DNA of 64,000 nt from Tulasnella sp. 424 (lineage: Eukaryota; Basidiomycota; Agaricomycetes; Cantharellales; Tulasnellaceae), in contig WSUB01000131.1 of NCBI GenBank assembly GCA_019633425.1, positions 1-64,000 of the forward strand. Direction: 5' to 3'. The position numbers were made by a program, and so were the translations under genes. The notes beneath the pieces were generated by a model. The model searched no databases. It was not told the origin of the DNA and saw nothing but the letters and a program-made list of their open reading frames with translations. This document shows positions 33,477 through 43,876 of this stretch, in pieces. Numbering within the stretch: the stretch's first letter is position 1; each line of letters begins with the position of its first letter.

Positions 33477-33971
33477 TCACCTCCTGGAGTCCTGCGGGCG
33501 GTAGGCAAGCGCCGGTAGGTGTGCTAGACTGAAAGACTTGCCCTGTACATTCTCCTTGCGCGCACACCTCATCACTTGGAGGTCCTTCCTAGGGCTCATA
33601 AGGATTGCGAACTGACATGTTGTACTTACACAGTACCAGTACGGTGGAAGAACATGGGGCAGCGTGGCAAACAAAACGTGCTGCTTGGTCTTGCAGTCTC
33701 TCGTAGAGGGGGCGCCGAAGAAATCCTTTGCGGGATACAAGGCAATTACGATCGAATGCCGCCCGCTTTGATCAAATAGTAACTGCACCGTTACAAGTTC
33801 CCAGTCCTGGAATGCCCTTGGAGGAAATGACCAGTTCAGAACAGAAGGCCGGGGAGTCCACAACGAGGTCGGAGTCTGAGTCATGCTAAAGATTAGTCGG
33901 TCTTGCAATACTTCCGATTTACGTTGCGAGGGGGGGAGTGCTTGGCGGAGCGACCTCAAGTGCTTGGACAT
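33477..33971 (-). CDS. Unsupported 164-codon ORF
   Basis: ATG at 33971 and a single open frame. The middle (SVLNWSFPPRAFQDWELVTVQLLFDQ, given here only as a short landmark around FQDWELVTVQLL) looks protein-like, but I recognise no family and find no splice-linked exons. It stands out as the longest frame in a gene-poor stretch. It may be a single-exon gene, a remnant, or chance. Confidence 0.25.
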   Translation of the reverse strand: MSKHLRSLRQALPPSQRKSEVLQDRLIFSMTQTPTSLWTPRPSVLNWSFPPRAFQDWELVTVQLLFDQSGRHSIVIALYPAKDFFGAPSTRDCKTKQHVLFATLPHVLPPYWYCVSTTCQFAILMSPRKDLQVMRCARKENVQGKSFSLAHLPALAYRPQDSRR

Positions 33972-34058
33972 CTGGTGTCAAATTTCCATGATTCTTGGTT
34001 TAGATAGTACATCCCCTCCTGATTGCCCTTGGTGTGCAGGAGCTTTCTATTTCAGCTA

Positions 34059-34071
34059 GGGGGGGGGGGGG
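34059..34071. repeat. G13 homopolymer
   Basis: Thirteen consecutive G, directly read. Other long runs: C12 at 30902-30913 and G10 at 15279-15288, the latter in an intron of copy A. Confidence 0.9.
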
Positions 34072-36834
34072 TTTAGCCATCGGTGAGGATCTTCATAGCA
34101 GCCCGTTACCACCTTCGAGCCGAGGGATCGGAGAAGGAAAGGCAACTTTTCATCAGGCCATACCCTTACCGTCTAGACCAGTAAGACACTAAAAATATTT
34201 CTAGAACACCCAAATTTAGAAACGGACAAAATGTTGGATCAAATTAGACTACCAAACCTATGAAACTCATGGGGTGAACGGGTGACATGACAGCTCAAAC
34301 CCAAACAATGTCAGGGACCAACTCGGTCTAACAGTAATAACGCCTTTACTTCCCAACTTAGACTCACTGAAACTGAATAAATCAAGAATCTCCGACCATT
34401 CCCTATACCCGGAGTTACTGTACCTGAACACGCGCAATATCGGTCCTGGATCTGTAGCCCTTGAAGACATCCGATTTCGGATATCCGCTAGATCACCTGT
34501 CCTAGCAACGTAAGTAATAAACATTGACGAGGGGGTCTGAGAGAACTTTCCACCCGGTTGAAGGCATGTGGTTCAGCTCGCCAACGAAGGCAACCTGTGA
34601 CACAACTGTGACAGGGTATTACGCCTCCTCAGCCCGATCACGTAATCTGTGACTTATGAGCGCCAAACCATACCGACACGCTTTCTCGAGGGGCGTAAGT
34701 TCAGGCATAGGATTGGTAGTGCGGCAACTGAAGAACATTGCTGTGATTTTACGGGATGTAGAGAAGGGTATAACCGTCTGGGCGGTCGTGTGTGTCTTTT
34801 CTCGAATATTATTTGGTCCCGAGGGAACCCGATACGTTGGGGTCTGTATTGTCCCTATTACGTTCCTCGAAGTTGTGGATTCTCTGCCTTTGCGCAAACC
34901 GCTTCACCTTCTTCCAGTCACCAACTTCGAGCAGGGTCTGGTTGTCCAGGGATCAGAGCTAACTTACGATCGAAAGTACTGTACCATTTCAACTCCCAGA
35001 TCGTAGGGCTCCAGCGTGATCATTTCTTAGTAGGATCACAAGCTCGTCCAGGCTGGGACATGTGACCCAGCTCAATATTAGGCCTCAATGGGCTCGAGGG
35101 GCCGGTAAACCGCTTCCCTACATCTCCAAATATAGTAACGGTCAAGCAGGTAAGTGATAAGACGGTCAAGGGGCCTATGCATGTTAGCAATAGACTTGCC
35201 CGACCGCGTGACGGATTGATAAGCTTCTTACCGTAATGGTACAGAATACACGCGGAACCAAACCAATTGGCACGGAGTTCGTGACCAGCTGCGCCGAAAG
35301 TGTTGGGGCCTCGTGGTGCAGTAACATATGTTTGCTGTGCGCTGCGGTGGTCTACTCACCGTTACTATTCGAGAGTGACAAACTCATCGTTAGTCCCTTT
35401 GATTCTCTTTTTGGGCTTTCGCTGCGACTTCGTGGATCCTTACTACATCCAGGCGTTCCCTAGGGGGAACCTTTCGAGTGGTCTAATACATTACTCGTCA
35501 GTCGACGTATGCATAACCGTCGCTATACAAGCAATGTCGTCAATTCGTAGTTGCCTATCAGTTCATGTCCCAGTTAGACCGGGGACCCGTCACTCGCCGG
35601 TATCTCGTTGCTCTTCGGATTCAGGTCGCGAGCGCTTCCCAAACTAGGGTACTCGCCGTGGGCCGCTCAAAATGTCCAAGTCCGACTGCCGGCAATCTCA
35701 CCTCCTGGAATGCACAGAGCCCTTTTCCGATCATGGATGGGGGCTACCTCACACATCATCTCGGCATTCCCAGTGTTCAAGCTCTTTGATTCGTGGAGAA
35801 TCTATCGGAAGCCCCAGCTTCTTTAAGGGCTGAAGTGCCAAATCCGGACAACCTTCTGTTTCTGGCAATGTGTACAGGAACCAGACAATCGGGTCCTTGC
35901 AGCGGCGTTCTAAAGCAGCTCCCCTCCGAGTCTCTCTCTAAGAGTTAGAAGAAAATCTAAGGATTTCAAGGACAGAGCTAGTAAGCTTGGGCGAGGTATG
36001 GCAGGTCATCCCCGAAATGTTCGCGAAGCGCACCGCTCGCGCCGACTGAAATAAAAAGCGCGATTGCTGGTGGGGCCAAAATTTTGGAATATTCTTCCGA
36101 CTCTGCAGCTCAGGTGTTGAGCGGTCTTGACAACGGAGACGAACCCTCTTCAAGGCGAGGGGAGAAGCGTATTGGACGGATGAGAAATAGCGTGATTGAC
36201 GCGAAGAACTGCACCCAAATATGCGGCACCTACTACGGTCACCCATAAAAGAACCGGCAAGCAGGTCCCTTCATAAGGGTCCTGTTATCGGGGAAAGAAA
36301 AGAGGCCGCAATGCGGCTTCAATTCGGACGATTACTCTTAGGTCAGGTTTTTGCAAGTGAAGTGGCGATTGCCTCGCAGAGCGTTTCATGCATTTTGTGG
36401 CCAGAATGGGAACAGATAAACGGCCGGAACTACATACGTTTCCCGAAGCTCACTTCCTTATTCCACGCCGGCATGCCTCCTGTAGTGGCGCCGAAGGTAT
36501 GGCATTAACGTGATCGGCGCAAGCGGTTGCACGACGATGTTGACATCGGCGTGTCGTCCATTTCACACCCAAGCCTATCAATTACGGTTCCTCGAGAGCG
36601 TTCCGCTCGTGAAATTTCGACAGAGAAGGTCGAATCTCCTGCCGAACCGACCGTTTGGCGGACAACAATGCCCTCGGTATGCAGAGCTGGATGTCCCCAC
36701 TCCACATCATGTCGACGGGCCAAGCCTTGGACAGCCGGGACGCCAAGAGACAGGTTATTCTCGCGCTCAGTCTGTTACGCCGTTGCTATTTGTGAGCATT
36801 CTAAGTCCTCAATGCAACGGGGTACTTATGCTAG

Positions 36835-37290
36835 TTGGGATCGCCAGCGAGATTGAAAAAGATACATCCTTACCGGCATCACAGTCACAGGCGCCACAGA
36901 ATGATCACATTTAGGATTACGGTGTGTTGTAGATTACGAGAAATTCCGGTCGGATAGCGTCCACGTTGTAGGCTGCCGTCTATTCCATCAAGAAAACCAA
37001 GCCTCAGCGGAGGGCTCTCAAAGGAACATCATGCTTCGACTCACGCCATTGTAATTAAAGACCGCCGGGCCTTTCCTTTGGGTTTTGCCAGCTGAGACGG
37101 AAAAACAGATTCACTGCTAATCCAGGCGTATCGTAAGATGCCCTCGGCTCTCACCTTTCTTGTGCAGGGGGTCCGTAGCGTCGACGTCAAGCTCAATGAG
37201 GAGTGGTGCAACCCCTGATATCATGCGCTGTCCCGACACCAAGCACTGCAAAACTCTTCATCGACGGGGGACCACGTGCACAGGTAGGAT
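36835..37290 (-). pseudogene. ART-like copy E with internal deletion
   Basis: The left part (36912-37060) encodes the C-terminal VDAIRPEFLVIYNTP block, and the right part (37130-37290) the zinc-motif exon (PVDEEFCSAWC) with an in-frame stop. About 1 kb of the ART domain between them is missing relative to copy D. The 3' flank (36835-36912) is shared with copy D (21290-21375), so E derives from the D lineage. Confidence 0.65.
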
Positions 37291-37512
37291 GATTATGATA
37301 GTCGTATCAAAGCCGCCTCTCTGAGTTTCGCTTTGGCGGGAGGCACAGAAAAAGCGTTCACCGCACCGACGGAAGGCGCGCTTGTTCAGAGTCCGCTGCA
37401 CCCCTTTAAACCACCGCAACCCCCATACAATGGAACCTCTATTTATTCAAAGGTTCCTACGTACCCGGAGGTAACATTTAATGAGCGTAATCGCGTATAT
37501 TACTTGTCTCCT
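37291..37512. other. Short intergenic region
   Basis: 3' flank of the RRM-like gene. No gene seen. Confidence 0.4.
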
Positions 37513-38676
37513 TTAACGAAACTCTGGAGGTAGACCTCGCCTTGCCCAAACGTCCTCCTCCTCGATCTCCATCCTCTGACCATCGACGTCTGGGTTTGGA
37601 TCGGAACTTACGTTTGTCATCGTATCCATGGTTGCGTTGTCACCAGTAGAGGTATTACGACGGGCAATAATCATGCTGTTCCTGAAAGCGTCTGCGATGA
37701 GCGGGGTAGGACGTCTTCTGTGACCGGGGCCAAAATCCGAAGCGTGCTCCAGCGCTGGTATACTCCCCCGATTTTGGACAGCTCTTCTAAGTACTTCGAT
37801 TTGTCGTTCTAGGCGTTGAATTGCTGGATCTACAGTGGGGGCTCGGATCGGTTGGGGTTGGTAGAGGGGTAAGGGGTGCTGAAGAGAGACGTAGGAGCTT
37901 GATCCAGAACCGCCGCTTTCGGCTCCTGGAGACGGCAATGGCTGGAACGTAGTAAGGGGTAGTAGGAGATTATTTGTTGCGCTTTCCGAGTGAGTAGCGA
38001 TTCCGGCCGCAGTGCTTGATCCATTCAGTCGTTGATCGGTGGCTCCGTTCCAAGGCCCACTCTCGAGCATGTCGACTCCGTCATAGTGGAAAGGTGCATT
38101 CTGGGGTGGAGATGGGGAACCAGCTACAAAGGGAGGATCTGGTTGCCCTGTATGAGAAAGATCCGGAGCAGTGAGAATATCGGGAATGTGGATTGGATTC
38201 TGGACGAGCGACGCGGACATGTGATTCCCTCCGATTTCAAGCCCGTTCAGGGATTCTTGAGCCAGTTCAGCAGAATCGGCATGGATGTAAGAGACTGTAG
38301 CAGCGAATATGACGCGTTCCGGTGGTCGGTATCTTGTTGGCGCGGCTGGTGGGGGGACTGGATACTGGCGGACTTGATGGTTAGTGTCGACGTCCATGCT
38401 CACCGGAGACTCCGCGAGACCGGGAGGGACCTGAGAGATTTCGTCGGGCTCTGGACTCGAGTCATCTGGTCGGCAAGCTATAGGCGTGATAGCGTCAATG
38501 GGTCCAAATATGGAGAAGAGACGACGAAGGTTTGTTTGGTGTTGGTCTGCGAATACGAGTGGGGGTGTACCGAAAAGCAGTGGCGAGAGATCGCTGACAA
38601 AGATGGTGCGAGAACGGTCGTCGTCTAAGTCGTTGCTGGCATAGCCTTGACTTGTAGTTCCTCCGTTGGACTCCAT
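37513..38676 (-). CDS. RRM-like protein, 387 aa
   Basis: Single exon. The open frame extends upstream of 38676 but has no ATG there, so the Met before ESNGGTTSQG (38674-38676) is the start. The N-terminal third resembles an RNA recognition motif with an insertion. RTIFVSDLSP corresponds to RNP2, NLRRLFSIFGPIDAITPI to helix 1 and strand 2, and, after a Pro-rich insert, VSYIHADSAELAQESLNGLEIGG to RNP1 through helix 2. The rest is low complexity, with a predicted helix (DPAIQRLERQIEVLRRAV) and an acidic tail (MEIEEEDVW). RNP1 aromatics are weak, so RNA binding is uncertain. It is divergent from the dehydrogenase at 38907, 230 bp apart. Confidence 0.65.
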   Translation of the reverse strand: MESNGGTTSQGYASNDLDDDRSRTIFVSDLSPLLFGTPPLVFADQHQTNLRRLFSIFGPIDAITPIACRPDDSSPEPDEISQVPPGLAESPVSMDVDTNHQVRQYPVPPPAAPTRYRPPERVIFAATVSYIHADSAELAQESLNGLEIGGNHMSASLVQNPIHIPDILTAPDLSHTGQPDPPFVAGSPSPPQNAPFHYDGVDMLESGPWNGATDQRLNGSSTAAGIATHSESATNNLLLPLTTFQPLPSPGAESGGSGSSSYVSLQHPLPLYQPQPIRAPTVDPAIQRLERQIEVLRRAVQNRGSIPALEHASDFGPGHRRRPTPLIADAFRNSMIIARRNTSTGDNATMDTMTNVSSDPNPDVDGQRMEIEEEDVWARRGLPPEFR

Positions 38677-38906
38677 CGTTTGGTGTGCAAGGTTCTTGGA
38701 GAGTTGCGGTCTGTGATAAAACCGGAAACAACAAGCAAGCAAGACGATCACGTGCATTTCCGGCTCGTTTTTACGTTTTAATCTCCGTCGGTCCACTCAA
38801 CCAAGTCTTTTGCCCCAGCCACTGCCCGAATGAGTATGTCACTCATGCGACACTCTGCAGCATTTTCTGATAGTATACCCATGTCACGGACTTGGTAGCT
38901 GAAGGG

Positions 38907-40535
38907 ATGAGCACTCCACGCCATAAAGCGGTGATCTTGTACCCTCCGAACAAGGACATTCGACTTGAGGAAGTGGGAGGTCTCAAGTGGGTGGCTACCA
39001 GTATATCATCACGCCTTAAGCTTGAGACTCTTTATCAGTATTATCGATCCAGACGACGCAATCATAAAAGTAACGGTAAGTCGTTGGCTGACTTCACCAA
39101 AGGCCCGCACTTATGGAAATCTCCTCAGCTTTGTGGCCTATGTGGAAGCGACTTGCACCCCTACAGGTATTAGCTATGCCATGCTCTCCTTATCAGAAGG
39201 CTAAAAGCCCACTAGAGGCAACGAGCCTTTCACAGCCCCGTACGCCGATATCCTAAACCCAGTTGAAGCGTTACACTGAATCGAAATCAGGTTTATAATG
39301 GGACACGAGCTAGTTGGAGAGGTTATTGCACTAGGATCCTCATATGATGGCCGTGTCCCTGGTCGGCCATCACTCTATTCCACCCTTCGTATTGGGGATA
39401 AAGTCATCTCCCCGTTTACTGTGTCCTGCATGGAATGCGAGTAAGCCGAGTTCCCCTGCCATTGCCAAAACGCCTCTGACGGAAAACTGGCAGGAACTGC
39501 GTTATTGGCTTCTCAGCTCGATGTAAACATTCTCAGCTCCTCGGCTCTACATGTCTATCTGGAGCTCAAGCACAATATATTCGGATCCCTAAAGCCGGCG
39601 GAACGCTGATTGTTGTCGACTCGGACCACTTTTCCGGGATCTCTGACCCTTCCCTCCTTCTGATGGCCGACATCTTACCAACTGGATATTTCGCCGTTAG
39701 GTCGGCTCTGAGACATCCCAATCTGGAGGCGGCAAAGAAAACTGGGACGCTCAGCATCGCCGTTGTTGGACTAGGTCCAGTCGGTTTAGTAAGGTTTTGT
39801 CCTCATCGTCGATTTATTACGACTGACGAGATCCTCATAGTGCGCTTTAGTGAGCCTTCTCGACAGTATATCGGAGGGGTCATGGGATACTTCTTCAACT
39901 CAGTGCACGATCCTAGCCATCGACCCGAGTGAAAGCCGGAGAGAGCGGGCCAGCCGCATTGGAAACTCAGTGACGAGTGACCGCTCTGTCAAAGTCGAAT
40001 ACCTAAGCCCCCGGGTAGCCAGCGAGTGGACAGCTGGGGAAGGAGGGATGAACGCTGTTTGCGAGGTGAGGATGAAGGGGCGCACAAAAACTCAACTATC
40101 AACACTTATTCACATATGTCCCTTGCAGATGGTCGGGAATAACTCCGCCTTGCGTCTGGCGTACGATCTCATCAAACCCTTCGGCGTCATATCATCGATT
40201 GGCTCGTATCTCTATCACATTCTGAGCGCCAGTTGATATGCTGACGGGCTTTTTCATGCTCAGGGGTCCACACAGCGCCAAGCCTACCCTTCACAGGAGG
40301 AGACCTTTACGATAAAAATGTTAGTCTTTCGTTCGGACGTTGTCCGGTTCGTTCGATTTTCTACGAGGCTCTGGGAGTGCTCAAGCGGTGGCCTGAGGTC
40401 TTTGGTGTTGGGGAAGGAAAGATCATCGACAAGGTTGTTGGGTTTGGAGCACCAGACGGTTCAGAGGTGCGGCGAATCTACGACGAGTTCGACAAGGGCC
40501 TTTGTGGGAAAGTTGTATTTGATCCATGGAAGTAA
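38907..40535 (+). CDS. Zinc-dependent medium-chain alcohol dehydrogenase
   Basis: Starts MSTPRHKAVILYPP. Removing introns gives CGLCGSDLHPY (catalytic-zinc Cys), IMGHELVGEVIALG, a GDKVISPF segment, a structural-zinc set (SCMECENCVIGFSARC, four Cys), the Rossmann GLGPVGL motif, ILAIDPSESRR, and a C-terminus ending KVVFDPWK at 40535. These mark an NAD(P)-dependent medium-chain dehydrogenase close to the butanediol/formaldehyde dehydrogenase-like fungal group; the substrate is not determinable. All junctions restore frame except the last: the exon ending ISSIG does not join GVHTAPSLPF with a GT donor, although a GC donor would fit. The stop lies 31 bp from that of the convergent GH5 gene. Confidence 0.8.
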
Positions 40536-40566
40536 TGAACACTCGGCCTCTACATAGAAATGATGC

Positions 40567-43191
40567 CTATACGAAGGAGACGGTAATAGGGACCGTGTTG
40601 AGAGGATCGTAGCGAGGCCAGAACTCGAATGTGACACTGCCGGATGACCATGAGACTCTGCGACAAGAACCATTGTAAAAAAGAGGGGACTTACGTCACG
40701 GCTTGTTGTGCGCTCTGAATCAAACCAATAACGGTTGACGAGAGTGTCAAGGTGTCGCTCTCGTTGTAGTCAAAATCGCCCCACGTCAGTCGTCCGGCCT
40801 GAGAGTCGGGCAAGTAGATGGTCCTGATGAGAGTAAGGTCCGTCAGCCAAGCGTAGTTACTGCAAGTAAAGTAATCATCACCAGTCATCCTTCAAAATCG
40901 AACCGTCTGCCTTGATGGCCTGTCACAAAAGGAGTCAGCCACTTGTTCAATAGCCGACGCCTCATGCGACATACTTTTGCGGTAGCTAGCTTAGCGCCGT
41001 TGAGGGTGACAGGGATCGACAAGCTGGAGCCCGTGCTCGGGGATTGATATGAAGAAGTCGCAACGGTTGGAGTCTTGTAAAACCGGATATCGATCTTTAA
41101 GTCCGCACCCTGGTTCGACTTGATAACAATGGTCCCGATTGATCCTAGAGGCTTGCCAGGCATAAGAAGGCTAGATAAATAACTAGCTTTGAGGGTGACT
41201 CCCGTAGAAGATGCAGTGTATTGAGTGCCGGAAGTTAGTGCTTGGCCGGCACCATTATACACTCCAGCGAGGGTGTTGCCGCTGAACCTGAGCCCAATCG
41301 TTTTGTCGACAATGAGATCTCCTTGCCGGAGCCATACAGTCGAGTTGCCGGGCTGCCAGGATTTTACAGTGAGTTCGACGCGTCGATGTCAATATTTTGT
41401 GGATCTGAGGGTACGTACCTCAGCCAACGTATTCACAATGCCCAGGTGCGCGTACTTCATGACCTGGCCCAAAGTAGTGTCTCTCCATGCGCCAGCAGTA
41501 CGGTCGAAGAAACTTCCGTTATCCCACATGAACGTAACGAAACCGAACTGAGGGGGACATCAGTCCAATTGCGATACACAAGCGTATTGGGTGAAAACTT
41601 ACGTGGCGAGCCGTCCTGATGACATAGTCAAACCACTACAGGAGCCAGGAACTCAGTTTTCCAGCACTGAAAGTTCAAGAACCATGTGTTTTCCGTACCA
41701 GCCAAACAGAAGCGGATTCGTTGGTGTGGCCGGAGTCCGTGGATCCAAATTCACCAATGCACGTTGGAATACCCGTGAAGTTATTAGCAACATCCTGCAA
41801 AATGACGCGGATAAGTCAGGATCTCGAGAAGAAAGATTCGAATTAAACAAAACCAACCGCCATCTGTTGCCAAACAGCTGCCTTGTCTGCATCGGTCCCC
41901 CAAAACGTTTTGCCCCACCTGATGACACGGTGAACCGTTAGGGAAAGAGGTTGATTCCTTGTTCAATGATTAGGTGCTCACGCGTTCCACAAGAAGTCGT
42001 ATGGGGAGTAGAAATGGAATTGGTAGCTCCATTTGTCGCCCCAGCCAGCGGGGATTTTGTAGAACCTGCGGAGTGTAGCGTTAGGCGCATACAGTCCGAG
42101 AAGGAGAAAATCCGCTTACCAGGAATTTCCGTAGTCGCTGTTGCCATTCAAGGGCTCAAGAGACGTGATCCTGTTCTTGTTGTAACCTCCTGAATTTCGT
42201 ACGATGTTTTGGAATTGGAGGTCGGCAAAGTTGTACTAGCGGCGCGACGTATTCATTTCCGGAATCACGCCGATCGTTTCCCAAATCTACTTACTGCATC
42301 TGCGTTTGCTTTGGTTCCACCGCCCGCCGGCTCATTGAGAGCTTCAAAGATGAGGCGTTCGGACTGTAGAGGAGGAGCGTCAGGGATTATCCAACGGAAC
42401 ACTGATCGCAGTACCAGCCTTGAGACTGAGTCTGGCCGCAATCTGTGTCCAAAGATCTTCAAACTTTTGTTCTTTCTCTGTAGTCGGGCTGCTCATATCA
42501 AACCATTCCCAGGAGTCGTGGTGGACGTTCTAATTAACTCAAGGAGTTGAGACCAGCTCAGGAGTCAATTTTACTGCAAGACGTACGACAATGACCCAAA
42601 ATCCTTGGGCAAGCGCCATGTCAACCACTGCTTCGACACGATTCATCCAGGTTGGGTCAACAGTGTTGTTTCCGGCAAGGAAGTGATGGGTCCATGTGAC
42701 GGGGATACGAACAGACTGGGAAGATCATGAGAGGGGTTTTCAAAACAGACCGTGTTAGACTAGAAATTTTATGCTGGGTTTGTGGATCAGATATTGCGCA
42801 CCTTATAGCCCTGTGCTTTGATCTTGGTGAATACATCTGCAGTGACAGGTGGGTTGCCCCAACTAATATTGAAATAGGGCGGCGGTTAGCGGAGATAGGG
42901 TGAGCTGGAGTCATCGAAGCTACACTTACTCTCCTTCCGTGGGGATGGCATCCAAGGTCTGCATTCAGAAGTTAATGTTCAACTCTGGCTAACCATACAT
43001 TACCGTCACGCACATTTCCTAAATTCCAACCTTAGGATAATCGTGCCATTTGTCAGTTCCAGGAGTCAGATGTAGGGACTGCTTTTCTTACCTGGGTGCA
43101 TGGACTGCCATGCGACTTCTGGAGTCGTAGGGGTAAATGCCCTGGCAAGATGCGCACCTATGGCAAGTAGTGAGACCAATAAGGACCGCAT
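40567..43191 (-). CDS. Secreted GH5 glucanase with C-terminal X2/Ig-like modules
   Basis: ATG at 43191 begins a signal peptide (MRSLLVSLLAIGAHLARA). Spliced exons give GH5 landmarks in order: TLDAIPTEG, WGNPPVTADVFTKIKAQGYK, SVRIPVTWTHHF, WMNRVEAVVDMALAQGFWV, HHDSWEWF, LIFEALNEPAGG (acid/base Glu), YSPYDFLWNAWG, IPTCIGEFGSTDSG (nucleophile Glu), VTFMWDNGSFFDR. Two Ig-like modules follow. The first (DKTIGLRFSGNTLAGV, LTSGTQYTAS, SYLSSLLMPGKPLG) is X2-like, and a second ends VTFEFWPRYDPLNTVPITVSFV. This is the build of secreted endo-beta-glucanases that cleave plant cell-wall glucan. A TATA box sits 57 bp upstream. At least nine short introns; not every junction was checked. Confidence 0.85.
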
Positions 43192-43876
43192 TTTCAGCAA
43201 GGATTCGCAAGAAGAACGGTGGATAATTTCTAAAGATATGAGCAGGTTTTTATAGCGCCAATGGCAGCTGTTCGGAACTCGGTTATGAAGGGGAGTTTTC
43301 GGACATTGGCTTCTGTTGCGTTCTCATCAATTAAGGCGCGGCGCGGGGAAGGACCGTTATTTTCCTGTGCAATGCCTGCCGAGAGTGGGTATGGGAGGAT
43401 GCGGTCCTTCATCGGGGACGAGGCTGGCGGCGTCAGGTTCTTATGCTCCAATGAATGTCTCTTGTTCGGCCTCTTCAGGGCCAAGAATTGGATTCGGTGT
43501 CAATGTACTGCCGCTGAGAGAGAAGAAGCGTGCTGTGATACTTCCGCGACTAATGGGACTTCTGCAAAGAAGTAGAGAAGCAGGAGGAAGCGGGCCAAGC
43601 AAGTCGACGTGGCCGAACGGACCGAATGCGAAGGACCCTAGGGGCACGTGATCGATATGCGGCATGACTGATCTTTGAAGTGGGACGTGAACGTTCAAGG
43701 ACTGAGATTAGACTTTTAGAGCATGTAACAAATTCCAAAGCGTAATGGGATCGGTAACTGTTCATCATCGCTCACTGGGGCTCCTACGCCCCCGCGACGC
43801 CCTCGATCGCGGTAGCCCTGCTGACGCCGATGATCGTTTCATGGGCTATTAAGCGCGAAGAATGGAGACGTAAGAG
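43192..43876. promoter_or_regulatory. GH5 promoter region, TATA box at 43248-43254 (minus)
   Basis: TATAAAA on the minus strand is 57 bp from the GH5 start. The rest of the interval is GH5 upstream sequence and the 3' flank of the helicase gene. An 85-111-codon plus-strand frame here has no features and is not called. Confidence 0.5.

Larger units (their letters stand above)
30166..36834. other. Gene-poor 6.7-kb stretch
   Basis: No gene with domain support. Open frames are scattered over both strands and mostly under 120 codons; the longest is the 164-codon minus frame listed separately. A possible LTR-like stretch starts TGTTAGACATAGAG at about 31234 after a purine-rich GGGGGC and could end at GGAACAACA near 31427, but no partner was found. 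C12 (30902-30913) and G13 (34059-34071) runs occur here. I see no tRNA, rRNA or CRISPR. Confidence 0.4.

Noticed and set aside
38032..38628. Plus-strand 198-codon ORF
   Set aside because: Antisense shadow of the RRM-like gene; no features of its own.
43261..43651. Overlapping plus-strand ORFs in the GH5-MAK5 interval
   Set aside because: No ATG context, splice links or domains; they cover the promoter of the GH5 gene.
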